NCBI GenBank assembly: GCA_021234155.1
Contig: JAJEKV010000035.1
Location: forward strand, 7,995,891-8,059,890
Direction of reading: 5' to 3'
Source of the DNA: Isoetes taiwanensis
Lineage: Eukaryota; Streptophyta; Lycopodiopsida; Isoetales; Isoetaceae
Length of the DNA: 64,000 nt
Each line of letters begins with the position of its first letter. Position 1 is the stretch's first letter. The position numbers were made by a program, and so were the translations under genes. This document shows, piece after piece, positions 1 through 12,883 of the stretch. The notes below the pieces were generated by a model. It made no database searches, was not told the origin of the DNA, and saw nothing but the letters and a program-made list of their open reading frames with translations.

Positions 1-3000
1 GAAGCTTTTAGATGACCAAGATCTAATGATGTGGTGTTTGATTGAATTTCAAGTGTTGAATTTTAGCTTTTAGATTAGACGGTCAAGATAGGTCTAATTA
101 TCAGCGCGCAGTCATATACACCATCGGGGCCGCACAATGGGGGGAAAGTAAGTAGTGCAGTTTTTTTTTATGTTAGAGTTATGCTACTCCTATGGTGTAA
201 GTTCAAAATGCAAAGTTGCTAACTTTAATTCCCCGCCAACCCTCCTTTTTCATAATGATCAATTCATGCATATTAATCAACTTCAACATTGTAGAATATC
301 TAGGAAAAGCTACAATTTTTGGGAATTTCCACTTACGAACTTTTTTTTTTCTGCAAATTTGTTGTTTTTTATCTTTTTTTAGTCGATGTTTCGGCGCCCT
401 CTATTAACTACTCAATGGCTATGAAAATTTGATGTGCTTAGTAAGAGGTGCAAAGTGAGCAAAAGAGTAGTCCAATTAGGCACAAGGTGATGTGCATGCA
501 TTCCTTTGATGAATTCATTGGTTGCATAAATTTTTTTATTGCTTGAGATTTATAGTAGTGTATTTTAGCCAACGTTGTGTGCATGCATTCTTTTGATGAT
601 GTGGGTGGGGAACCGAAAATGCAAGGCTAGGAAACCAATAGAAAATCGAAATGGGGGAGAAATAATTAAATGCAAATGTTTGAAGGAGAAGGAAATTAAT
701 AGTATAGTCATTTAAGTCAGTCGCTTTGAGGGATAGATCAAGAGGGATGAAGAAATGGAATGATATAAGGCTTTATTTTAAGCAAAAGTAACATCAGCCT
801 AATTTCTCATTTAAATTTGCCAGTAGAGGTAAAAAGATTTGAAAATACATGTAGAGGAAAAAAGATTTGGAAATACATGCTTAGAAACAGGTTAAATAGA
901 TAGCAATCCCAAAATTCGCTGCATGCAGCAATATAGTCAAGAATCACCTTGACTTGCCCTTAAATTTGTGCCAATGCCACATCACAATTTTTTCAAATGT
1001 GCAAAACAATTCTAATCCACATACCTTATCATCATATTCTTTTAAGGAATTGTCTAAATGAATTTGAACATACATCATAAAACTTACCAGATTGGCAGTC
1101 TATTTATCAAAGAAGAGATATACGTGCATGGAAATTCTGTTCCACATTCAATACCTAAAGGCCCATTTGCCACAATCATGATATTTCATGTTTGCAAATT
1201 TTGGCCAAAATGTCTGGCACAATAAAGTAATTACATAAGATGCACGTAAAACTGCTCGAGGGATGCAAATTTACATTGGCTATTCTGTGAATTTTGGTAT
1301 GTAAACTATATGACTACATAACATCAATAACTATATAACTACATAATTCAAATCAGTATGTAATTCCATCCTCATTTATAGTTTTCCACCTCTTATCTTC
1401 AATTCCAATTGCTTTCACATATAGGCCTCATGATATGGACTAGGCTTTAGCAGTCTAAGCCTATCTAACATAATCTAGAACGGTCTGTAATCTGAAAGAA
1501 GTCACTCCAGACTTGGCTGCAAATAACCAAACAAATCCACATAAGCCATTTAGTCAAGTGCAAGATCATGCATAAAAAGCATTTAAATTTGGAGCACAAT
1601 AGAATCAAAAGCCCCATTTCCAAAAATGTCTGCAATGAGAACTTCTTCAACCTGTAAAGGCAGAAGATAAAAGAAGCTTTATCATGCTTTGTCACTTCCT
1701 TAGAACCTCTAAAATTTCCTATCTCACATGTCACGAAGAGGCCGGCACTTCATTCATATAAAACTTTATGACATAGAACTGTTTTTGGGCATAACTTGCA
1801 AACCAAAGCTCTGTTTCTCCAGCAAGAGTATCCATTGGAAAGCCTCCAATGAGATTTAAAGATAACCCTAGCCATAAATTTTTCAAATTCTTATTGTAAA
1901 GATGCCAAAAATGACAAAAAGCACTTGCTGTCCAAGTTTCAAAGCACAGTATATAAGGGACATAACTCCAAAAAGAAAGCTCTATTTTTTATGCATGAGC
2001 ATTCGTTGGAGAGCTTGATGAGTGTTCTACAAAAACACTTAGGTGCATGTTTCTCAAATTCATAGTCTAAATGGGTCAAATAAAGCAAGACATAGAGACA
2101 TAAAATGAATCTAGACATGAAATTGAATAAATATCATTTGTAGATAATAGACAAACCTTGTATTCAATGGCTATTAATCATTGCAACGAATGTCCGGAAG
2201 CTAACGGTCTATGCTGCAAGAAACAAATGCTTTAAAAATACCATAACATAAATGAACTGACCAAAATGGAACATATACTAATTGAGATGGACTAGCTCCC
2301 TTACATATAACAGGCAAAGATGAATGCTATTCTGCAGCTCAAAATGAATCATAGACAAATTAGGCTTTGCAACTCAAAATGAATCAGAGCCAAATTAGGC
2401 TTCTCAATTTGCAGAGCTCCTTCACATCTAAAATGGCAGAAATAAAAGGAATAGAAGTACATTTAGGTGCTAAGGAATAGAAGTACATTTAGGTGCTTAC
2501 CAAATTGCGATGATTCAAGAGATGGGATAGAGAAAGAACGCAAAAGGATAGAAGAAATTGCTTGCCAAGCAATTATTGGCTCCCACAGACATAAAATGTG
2601 CCACCTAGACATAAAATGTGCCACCTAGACAGAACCTGGACTGGAGCTTGCACATGCTTGAAGCAGAATCTGAGCCAACTAAAAACATCCTTCAATCTAC
2701 AAAATCAAACATTTAGCAATTTACCGTAGAGCATCTTTGGTCTCTGGATCCGCACAAAGTAACAGACATAGCCCAGCAAAAAATCAAATGGACGACAATG
2801 TGATCTATAGCAAAATGCTTATGTTGTAATTAAGGATCTACTAATTTGCATCCAAAGCATCTGCAATAAAAGAATTAAGCATAACTCCACATCATACCCT
2901 GAGATGGAATCCTTGCTGTATAACTCTTTTAGACAAAAAAAAATTGAAATAAAGCATGGCAGCACACTATTTATGGTAAATTCCTCCCTAATTGCAACCA

Positions 3001-4090
3001 GGGCTTAAATCCAACCGATATTCAAAGCATGCCAAAACAGCTCCGGTGGAGCAGGCTATGGTAGAACAGACGGGAAAGGAAGAGTCTGAAAAGGCCGATC
3101 TTCTCAAGTCCGGCGATGCAAAGAATTCTTGCCCACTAATGTTTCTTCTGCAAATCTATATTCTCTGTTTTCACAGATGCCGTTTCTTGTTGATTCTTAT
3201 GCTCTTCTTCTTAGTAATGCATTCAGTCTTTAGGACCAGCTTTGCTCAGCTTGGACTGGATGCCCAATTCTTTGCATACTCTTCAAGCTTGAATTTCTTG
3301 TTTGCCTCCTTATGCATCAAATTTTGAGAACATATGCATTAGGCATAGAACTCGACATAGATACGTATCTGAATTTACTCAGAGATAATAAGTTAAAGGC
3401 AAGCCAGAGCTTCTAGAACTGAATCGATGCCTCAAAATCTGTATTTCGAACTTAAAGTTCTAAAAATCAGGCTTCATCTGTAGATTTACCCTCTTGCCTT
3501 TGGACATGCTCTACTGCTGGTTAAAATCTTCATCCTCCATCGATTTGTTTGGGAATCATGCCAGGATTAAACCTCTTTTTACTCTGGATTGCCCTACAAA
3601 GCAAATTAATTTTTCATTGGCCTCTGTCGGACTTCCCTGGTTAGACCTGCTTGCCATATATATCCCTAATCCTTATTCAGACAAGGATTCTTAACCGAAT
3701 CATGCCCAAATCTGTGTTAAATTTTTTTCTCAAATCTGTTCTAGGAACAGAGGAAGTATTCAAATTTGAAGCTGAGCTAGTTGGGCGCCATGGACTGATT
3801 ATTTTGATTGGAATTGACAGATTGGAAAATGTGCAGAGCCTAAACCCAACTTCATTCCGGTTATGCGGTTCCCATAGCACCGACAGATAAGAGGGCTGAC
3901 CGAAAATTTACTGGCAACACCCAGTTTGTAGCAGTCACTAGAATATCTTAGGCATATGCTGGCATATGCCTGGATATGCCAAAAACCCACATAAACAAGG
4001 GTTTGCCCCCTAGGGGCAACCCAAAAAATGCATAAACACCTAGTTTGTTATGCCAAATGGCTATAAACACCTAGTTTGTTATGAAATCCA
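1..4090. other. No recognisable gene
   Basis: AT-rich sequence. Open frames here are short, start at non-ATG codons or lack recognisable motifs on either strand. The only structure seen is two small tandem duplications: two 26-bp copies at about 2448-2499 and two 20-bp copies at about 2589-2628. Confidence 0.6.
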
Positions 4091-4135
4091 CCACAAAACC
4101 ACTATAAAACTCTCGGGCCCAGGTTGTTAAGGTGG

Positions 4136-4279
4136 ATAACACCTTAGAACTCGAGTGTTATGCCCTACTATAACAAACTTGGGCCTCCAGCCCTCGTTTG
4201 TTATAATAGGGCATAACACCGTCGTTCCGGCCCTCGTTTGTTATAGTAGGGCATAACACCTTAGTTCTAGGGTGTTATC
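4136..4279. repeat. Foldback (hairpin) element upstream of the PPR locus
   Basis: Arms of about 44 bp at 4136-4178 and 4236-4279 are inverted copies of each other; the inner part reads GTTTGTTATAGTAGGGCATA on one arm and its complement on the other. A third partial copy of the same motif (about 4195-4220) lies in the loop, so several alternative hairpins are possible. It sits about 260 bp upstream of the PPR start codon. It resembles a MITE or foldback transposon; no clear target duplication was found. Confidence 0.7.
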
Positions 4280-4542
4280 CCTCTCTCGTAAACCTAAAAT
4301 TACCCATAATAAACATTTAGGAATATTCCCATAATAAACTTTACGAATATTCGAGAAATTTCCACCAAACGGGGATTTACTGACCAATATTTAGACAGTT
4401 CGTTCATGATCCAATAAGGCAAACCTTTAGTCAATAGACGGGGTTTAAAGGTCAACATTAGGGTTCATCATCTCCAAAAGGCTAAACCCCTCAGTGTTGA
4501 CTGCAGCAAAACTGCACATGGAGATACTATGGAGCTCTGCGC

Positions 4543-7500
4543 ATGGAAGGATTGCTATCACAGATAGCGGCACGGGTTGGTGCTAATTTAATGCCCTTGA
4601 TAAGAATGAAAGGGATTCAGTCCTGGACATCGGATCTCAGCTTGTCGGTATTGCATCAGAATGGTACCTTTCTAAGTTGTCAAAAATGGCTCCACAAGAA
4701 ATCTGAGGCTGATAAGATTGTGAGGATACTGAGACAAAATTGGCAGAAAAAAGAAGATGACAAACAAAAGAAAAATTTTGCAGCTTTAGATGATGCTATA
4801 TCCCAGGAAGACTTTGTTTGTAGAGAACTACGGCGCTCCAGGAATGGTCAGGAAGCTTTAGATTTTTTTACGTGGGCTGGGGAGCAAACGGGATATAAGC
4901 ATTCAGTTTATACTCATAATTGCCTTTTAAACGTGCTGGTCAGGTCAGACTGTGTATTGGAAGCTCGTGATGTATTGGAAAAACTGCAAACTTCTGGTTC
5001 CTTGAATCATTGCACCTATGGGATTATTATTAGGAGCTTGTGTAAGGCTGGAGATGTCGATAGAGCTTGCAGATGGTTTGCTGAAATGTCACGTCAAGGT
5101 ATAGAACCCAATGTGGTTGTATATAACATTCTTATAGATGGACTTTGTAAGGCATTAAGAGTTAATGATGCATTCTCGTATTTTACATTGATGTCTGGAA
5201 ATTGCAGTCCAGACGCAGTGACATATAATACTTTGATGGATGGTTTGTGCAAGACAAATAGGTTGGATGATGCACTTGCACTTTTTGATGATATGGTGAA
5301 GGCTGGCATTAACCCTGACGTGATTACATATAATTGTCTCATCAATGGATTGTGTAAAGAAGGGAAGTTGGATGCAGCTAAGAAAATGTTCAGAGGAATG
5401 GTTCCAAAGGGTTGTTTTCCTAATGCGGTGACATATAATACATTAATTGATGGAAGCTGTAAAGTGAAAAGATCTCGTGATGCATATTATTTGTATCATG
5501 AGATGATTTCTAGGGGTAATAATCCTGATGTTGTTACATATAATACTCTTTTAGACGATTCTTGTTCCAGTGGCAATTTGGGCCAGGCATATGAGTTATT
5601 GTTACAGATGAATAATAAGCAAGTCCTTCCAGATGTTGTAACGTACAACACTGTTATTTGGGGGCTCTGCAAGATTGGTAATATCGATGAGGCTTTTACA
5701 ATGTTTAGGTTGATGGCTGACAAAGGATTAAAGTGTAATCTAGTCACCTATAGTTCAATGATTAATGGGCTTTGGAAGCTTGAGGCTGAAAAGAGGTGCA
5801 TGATGTGCTTAGTGAGATGGCTCAGAGGAATGTTGGGTTTGATGTTATTGCTTATAATATACTTATAGATGGGTTTAATAAAGCTGGTAGAGATAATGAG
5901 GCACAGAAACTGTTCACTGAGATGACTAGTATGGGTGTTTCTCCTGATGTCGTTACATATAATATTCTTTTTAACCAACTATGTAAGGAAAATAAAATGA
6001 ACAAGGCATGTGAACTTTTTGAAGCCATGGGAGAAAAAGGCATCCAGTTTGATCTGGTTACATATAATACTTTCATCCATGGGTACTGTACAACTGGGGC
6101 ACTGGAAAAGGCTCTGAATTTGGTTAGACTGATGAGAAAAGAGGGTATTATTCCAGATACCATACCATATAGCAGACTATGGATGTCGTCTTTGAGGCTA
6201 ACAGGGTAGAGGAAGCATTACTACTGTTGGAAGAGATGATTGAGATGGGTCTTTCTCCAGATCTTGTTACATATGATATTCTTTTTCATGCTGTATCCAA
6301 ATTTAGCACCACAATGGAAGGGTGCAAGCTCTTTCAATTCATCATTGACAAGCTTGGAAGGTTGGATTTGAAGGCACTTAGGAGTGTTATACATGGTCTT
6401 TGCAAAACAGACAAGTTGGACATGGCAAGAAAGTTGTGTAGTGAGTTGTCATTGCAGGGTATCATCTCGTACGCACAGGCATGCAGCCTGCTTATAGAGG
6501 AACTATGTATCACTGTATGCCATTGAGGTTTTCCAGAAAATCATTCAGAAGCATGTGTTTCTTGATGAGATTGTACATAAATCCTTATTTAGTGCAATGT
6601 GCGAATCGAAAAGGCTGAATGAGGCTAATACATTATTCAAGGAGATGTTGCTGTTAGGATGTGTACCAAGTGTTGCTGTACATAATCTTCTGCTTCATGC
6701 ACTTTGCAGTGTCAATAAAGTATACGAGGCGAATGAATTATTCAACCAGATGGCAGGACGAGGTCCCGTTCCTGATGTTATCACATATAGCATTCTTATT
6801 AATGGTCTATGTAAGATACGAAATGTTGGTAGAGCATACGGCATTTTCCAGGTGATGGTTAGAGAGAACTGTGTGCCAAATTCTATTACATACACCACTC
6901 TTATTGATGGTCTTTGCAAGGTACGGAGGCTGAATGATGCGCAACAAATGTTTAAGCAAATGTGCATAAATGGAATTGCTCCCAATGTACTTACTTATAG
7001 CACCATTATCAATGGCCTCTGTAAAGCAAGGAAAACAGAAGATGCTTATAAACTGTTGCAGGAGATGATCGATAAGAATATTTACCCTGATATTGTTACA
7101 TACAATTCTGTCATTGATGGTTTGTGCAAGTCCTTTCAAATGGAGGCAGCGAACACTATTTTTGAAGGTATGATTAAAAAAGGAATTGCCCCGGATGTTG
7201 TTACCTATAGCATTCTTCTGAATGGGCTCTGTAGAGCAAGTAAACTAGAAGAGGCGTTTGATTTCATCAAACATATGGTCAACAATGGTTGCGTCCCAAA
7301 TGTTGTTACCTACAACACCCTAATTAGTGCATTATGCAAAGCAGGTAAAACTGAAAAGGTTACTGATGTTTTAGGAATGATGACCCTGGCATCCGTTAAA
7401 GCAAATGCGGCTACATATAGCATACTTATGACCAGTCTTTGCAGAGATGGGAAGATAGGAGAAGCACGTGCTCTTCTTGATGAAATGGTCATTAAGGGTG

Positions 7501-7982
7501 TGGCACCAGATGTTATGACATACAACTGTCTAATGAATGGAATCTGCAAGGCAGGTATATTAGATGATGCATATTCCTTTCTTGAGAAGATGGCTAGTGA
7601 AGGAATGGTCCCTGATCTTGTTACATATAATATTCTTCTTAGTGGCCTATGCACGGTAGGAAGGGTTGATGATGCTTATAAGCTTTTCAATGAGGTGGTT
7701 ATTAAACGTTATATTCCAGATGTCTTCACATACAATACGATTATGAATGGGCTTTGTAAGGCACTGAGACTGGATGAAGCACAGCTAATTTACCATGAAA
7801 TGCTAGAAAAAGGGTGTTCACCAAACTCATTAACGTACAAAGTCCTTATTGAAGGCCTCCGTAAAGTGGGTAAAGTAGCAGAGGCTGATCAGTTGCTGCA
7901 GTGGACCATCCAGAACGAATGTGTCCTATCGGATATCAAACCATCATCTCTCATTAATGCTGGCCATGCTGGGGACAGTTAA
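4543..7982 (+). pseudogene. Long P-class pentatricopeptide repeat (PPR) protein, frame broken three times
   Basis: P-class PPR proteins bind organellar RNA one base per repeat and act in RNA stability, processing or translation. The frames from ATG 4543 to stop 7982 are almost entirely 35-residue repeats with the hallmark VTYNTLIDGLCK and PDVVTYN phrases, about 30 repeats over some 1,140 residues. This dense, near-identical Rf-like array has no E or DYW editing tail. The N-terminal ~40 residues are basic and hydrophobic, compatible with an organelle transit peptide. The frame changes at about 5790 (inside GAGGCTGAAAAGAGG), about 6175 and about 6507. Each break is a single-base indel across which the repeat phase continues exactly. 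The last segment (6555-7982, 475 residues) is intact. No introns are seen. Either it is a young pseudogene or the breaks are consensus errors; the sequence cannot decide. Confidence 0.85.
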
Positions 7983-9451
7983 GTTTTGGTTTGTTGGAGC
8001 AATTCTTCAATCCACCTTCTGCACCTCCAATACAGGGGCATGAGATGTTAAGGTTTAAGCATTTCTGGGATCATTCAACAGAAGCTTTATATATATAGCT
8101 TGCTCACAATGCACAATCATATTGGAAGAAGGTATGCCTATAACTCTAAGTATGCTTAAATTACGAACTTACTGAGAATAGGCCTCTGCTGAACATGCTT
8201 ATTTGGAAAAAACCGTTAAAATTTTGCAGATGACATGGGCTTATTTTGTTGGAGCTACTATGATTTCAATTCGTACCCTATCAAGATTGGCGAGGGATAG
8301 ACCTAATTTTCAAAATGTCTTTATCTTTGCGACTCTCAGGTACGTCGGAAATATATTAAGAACAACTCAAATTGCCAGTTTTTACAAATTATTGATTGAA
8401 AATTGAGATTGCAATTATCTTGTTATGGACCCTTTAGCCCTCACAAAAACATTGATGTCGAATGAATTTGAGTGGTGAAAACCCATAAAATTTCCCTTTT
8501 TTTCCTTGATGGTCATGGCATAGCATAAAAACTAAATTGCTGTAACAATTTGCAGGTGATACCACCACATTACAAGAGTTTTGCAGACACCAACGAAACA
8601 ACTTAACGGAAGCATGATTATTATATTTATCTAAATTATAGTCATGAGAAATAGAAGCTTACATACTGTTGTATGCTAGACCACATCGTAATGCCCGAGA
8701 TGAAAGGGCTGCTGGAAATAGATCTGGCTTTTGGTCGATAGCTTTACTGTATAATCAATGGTATGAGTTACCCTATCTGTTTACACACTTGAAACACTCG
8801 TTAAAACTGTGACTTCAAGGATCGATGTGAGATTTGATCATTAACCATCAAATGCATTACCCGACAATAATACTTCACTTTATTATGCAATAACAAGATC
8901 ATTTACACAACAGTATGCATATATGCCCTACCATCTGATACAAGATAATTGATGACAAAAGTGTCCTTCCTTTTGTTTAAGTCCACAAAGAGTGTATTGT
9001 TAGTGGGTCCCATGCCGATCAAATATATACACATTTGCTGGCCACTACTTGTCGCCAGCCAAATTGTAACTAATGTGGGCTTGTGCAGACAATGGGAAAT
9101 GGCTTCGCATAAGTTTCTTTGAACGATATGGTAATTCAACTGTCTGCATGTAAGCTGCTACAAAATGTACAGATAGGCTTTTGTTGCAATGCAGTCATAA
9201 CATCAGTGGTCAGCAGGCTTGCCTCCTGTTTTCAAATGGAAGGGACAGCCTTGCCAGATCACTATGGCCCAATAACTTATCGATTCATATTTGCCAGCTA
9301 CCTTTCAATTGATGAGGTTTCCAAATGACTTTTAATTGATGAGATCCTGTTGGCAAGCTCCATATGATCACCCTGAGTTGAAGGAACCTGAGTTGAAGGA
9401 TTTTTAACCTGGGTTGGTGATGTCGTTTCTTATGGCAATGAAGTTCGAAAC
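7983..9451. other. Intergenic, no gene seen
   Basis: Contains the 3' flanks of the convergent PPR and CCZ1 genes. Open frames on both strands are under 80 residues and lack recognisable motifs. Confidence 0.5.
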
Positions 9452-12013
9452 TCAGTCTGAAGAAAACTTCCCCTCACAGTATCTGTTGCACATGAACCAT
9501 CCAGTTAGTGTCTAGAACAATAATTTTACAAAAAGATTTAGTTACCTTTTGCTGAACTTTTCTATTGTCTCAGATGCCAGTAATAGAGTGTCGCTGGCAC
9601 GTTCTAATATGACATAAAGCTCGTGGTTGCCTCGTCTTCTCACTACAACCCAAGCATTGTTCTTTGCCCGAATACAAATCTCTAAATCCCTCTTCGTGCT
9701 CAACCCTGCCCTTGCTGCCCTTGATTTCTCCAAATCAACTTCTTCTCTTACTTTATTAAGTGTAGCCAGAGAATCCTGCAATCAATCATAAGAACATCTA
9801 TGGATTCTTCTTCTCTTCACCACCTGAATAATCAAGCTTACTTACTTTTGAAAGAGTCGCCACCTTGACTACTGGAGAAGCCTTCATGAGCTTGTTGGCA
9901 AGGTCATAGATCATGTAACGATAGCCAGGAACATGAGTTGAATTGTTACCACCCCATTCACGTGTCAATCTTTCCTCAAGCTGAATAGCCTTATAAGATG
10001 CCTAATATTGTGAAACAAAGAACATAAGCTAACCAAATAAATACCTCATTAGATCCGTCAAAAAGTAACCATACCTTCTCAATAAACTGTTTTTAAGAAG
10101 GAAATCCCCTCAAAACCATTAATAGAAGTGTTTGTTGGCACCAACATAATTAAAGTTAGAGACTTCTGGTGGAAAACACACAGTTGCAGAGGTTCATTAC
10201 TCTCTTGAAGTCGTATTGTTGGAACAACTGCTCCCCCACCTCTATTCTGGCCCCAGGCAACTGTAGAGAGAAAGCCATCAGACTCCTGCCACCATGCATC
10301 CTGCAAAAATGGTCTTGGAATACGGGGAGATTCTGCTCCCTGCAGCGCAGAAGCCTCTGGCTCATCCCATGCATCAGATGTCATATGACTTTGTTTTGTT
10401 TCAGATATAAAGCTACTAACAACATTATTCAGCACTGCAGCAGATGTTTTGAAATATGACTTCTTGGATTGGAGTATGGCTTCAGGTGTCATACGGCCAA
10501 TTGCATATGAGAATAGAACTGCCGTGTCATCCTAGAGCAGTAAAAAACAGGAGAGCACGTTACAGCCCACGCATACTAAGCCGCAGTTAAAAATGGCTAC
10601 TTACAGGAGAAAGACTACTAGATATGAGATAGCTGTGAAACAGCAGAAGTGTATGTCGGATTGTTCCACCTCCAAACCAAGACTCCAACAGATTAACCAA
10701 GGACTTCACCCACATGAAGGCAATGATAAGGAGTCAGAACAAAGAAAAAGTAATCAAACTGGAAGGAGCTACTAGTATGTACTGAGATAAATAGATATAG
10801 GGTGTGCCAAAAAGACAAACTACTCTTGCTATCAAAACAGCAGCTGAAAATATGTCAATCACCTGTGCATCCAACAATGCATCTCTCTCGAAATCAAGCA
10901 CTGACGCAGCTCCTGGCTCAGTGAGGGAATCAAAAATCGTTGGCAATTTTGAATTCTTCCCCACGATAAAATCTGGTATAAAATTAAGTCTAGAAAGGTT
11001 TAAAAATCTAAGAGGATAAAAAGCTGGCAACTGTTTAATTTGAAGCAAAGCCTAAATTATTTTCTCTATCATGTAATACAGAACCCTTCCTTTCTTACAA
11101 TTAAACTTTCAGTTCTTAACCACAATAATTGTATAAATGCATGTACATGGTATGCCGTAATTTCTCATTTGTATGTTCCTCCTCAAATGCAAGTCCATAG
11201 AGACTATAATCAGTTATACAGTCCAACATCAAAGGCTTAAGATTTGCCTCCTCAACTACATACCTGCAATATAATCTGAAAGAAAGGCATACAAACAGCG
11301 TCGTGCAACATCCCCTGTTGGATGTTCCGCTAAAAGATTGTGTAGGCTTCCATAAAACATCATAAAGAGTCTATGGATGCCTCTTAAAAGAGCTCTTAAT
11401 GCATCATCCCTTGTTACCAAGTCTTCCTCTTTGTTCTTCTCCACGACCTGTCATACAATTTACTTTGAAGTTCATGAAAATTTCTCATCCAACAAGCACA
11501 ATTTCTTAACAGGATATCGTGTTGCTATTACCTATCTTTCTCATAATGGTTACGAAAAGAGATACCAGAAAATACAAGCAGCAATGAAGATGATTAACAT
11601 GTATCATAAAACCTTAGCATTTTAGTGCTGTATTCTTTACGTAAACCATTCAACACTCTAAGGATCATAGCAATACCATAACCATCCAAATGTCGGGTTC
11701 GCACTGACAAAAAATGTGCGAGTGTTTTCGAGCATCCATAAACTCGCAAGGAGCATTTGGGGAGAAAATCCTGCATCCCAAGGAGATGCAACAGAAGTTT
11801 GAATACAAAACAAACAATAATGTGCAGTTAAGATTACCTGGAGAAAGTTATTAGTCCTTCGCTGAGACCGACTACAGAAAGCTGAGTAGAGAGGGGGCAA
11901 TCCAGGGGAAAATAGAATAAGATCTTTTCAATTTCGTGACCTTCTTCTTGCCCACGTCTCATGTCGAAAACACAAAGCTGGAATGAAAGAACCGCACCAC
12001 CTGAGGGTGCCAT
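9452..12013 (-). CDS. CCZ1: CCZ1, subunit of the MON1-CCZ1 Rab7 exchange factor (9 exons, one frameshift)
   Basis: CCZ1 pairs with MON1 (SAND) to activate Rab7 on late endosomes, driving Rab5-to-Rab7 conversion and vacuolar fusion. I reconstructed nine exons with GT-AG borders: 12013-11838, 11770-11677, 11447-11264, 10972-10863, 10703-10605, 10531-10075, 10001-9846, 9775-9546 and 9482-9452. The first encodes LCVFDMRRGQEEGHEIEKIL and LSVVGLSEGLITFSR. Later exons give PDIWMVM, EPTG-like HPTGDVARR, DAWWQESDGFLSTVAW, EICIRAKNNAWVV and a short RYCEGKFSSD tail. These follow plant CCZ1 along its whole length (about 500 residues). All phases agree except in exon 6: an A5 run (plus-strand T5 at 10090-10094) puts a TGA in frame 7 bases before the donor. 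Removing one A restores QFIEK and correct phase into exon 7. This is probably a homopolymer error, but a true lesion is possible. The 5' border of exon 5 is the least certain. Confidence 0.9.
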
Positions 12014-12256
12014 AACCAGCTTTCAGACTAATTCGTGAATTCGCCAGGTCCGACACTTTCCCTTTAAATTGAATTTAAATTAATTCTACTAAGCTAATTG
12101 TTCTGCATATAATGTGGGCGAAATTAAAAAGCGTACATTTATTACCTAAGATTGTCTAAGGTATTTTACTTGTATTCGTATGAAAATACATAACTTGTTG
12201 ATGCTGGCATGGTGGATTCCAAATAGAAGCAGTATTCTTTCTTTCTGTATTGTATA

Positions 12257-12373
12257 GGGGAATGGAGGTTGGGGCCTCCATTTCGAGTTTCCAGGTGGGG
12301 TCCCGCGACCGGCGTTAGCCGGGAGCGGGTCACCTGGAAACCGGAATGGAGGCCCCAACCTCCATTCCCCTAC
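12257..12373. repeat. GC-rich foldback element
   Basis: Arms of about 50 bp: the left arm begins GGGAATGGAGGTTGGGGCCT and the right arm ends with its complement before CCCCTA. The loop around GGCGTTAGCCGG is itself partly palindromic. The inverted arms differ at a few positions. MITE-like; it lies about 250 bp upstream of the CCZ1 start codon. Confidence 0.75.
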
Positions 12374-12399
12374 AATATAGAAGTTGGGGGCATTTTTTC

Positions 12400-12605
12400 C
12401 CCAAAAATCCGACGAAGAGCTTCAAAAATCCGACGAAGCAGAGCAGGGCTTCAAGTTCTTACGAAGCAGAGAAAAACAGAGCATAGATCTGGCAAAGCAG
12501 TGCCTGGTTTTAAGATCCGGCAAAACAGGGTTTCAAGATCCAGCAAAACAGCTCAGGGCTTCAAGATCAGGCAAAGCAGATCAAATCAGGGCTTCAAAAG
12601 AGCTT
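12400..12605. repeat. Degenerate tandem repeat
   Basis: Imperfect units of roughly 30-35 bp built around TTCAAGATCCGGCAAAACAG recur about six times (ATCCGACGAAGCAG, ATCTGGCAAAGCAG, ATCCGGCAAAACAG, ATCCAGCAAAACAG, ATCAGGCAAAGCAG). The stretch stays open in two frames, but only as a consequence of the repeat. Confidence 0.55.
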
Positions 12606-12883
12606 AAAAAATGCTCTGCTATGGCGAGCAGAGCAAACAGATTCAAAAAAATCAGAAGATGAAGAACAAGCTTCATCTATGTGAAGATCTGTGTGAAGAA
12701 CACGCTTTTGCTTCTCTATTACAGCGGGGATCTGTGTAAGGAACAAGCTTCATCTGCTTCATCTTCGATCTGCGTGAAGAAACGACAATCTGTGTGCACC
12801 TACTTCATCTTAAGAACTGGCGGCGGCCCTAAAAAGGAAGAACCCTAAAACAGAATGAAGAACCCTAACCTGCGCAGCCGGTC

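Noticed and set aside
5094-7654. Long minus-strand open frames opposite the PPR gene
   Set aside because: They are mirror images of the repeated PPR codons and carry no independent motif.
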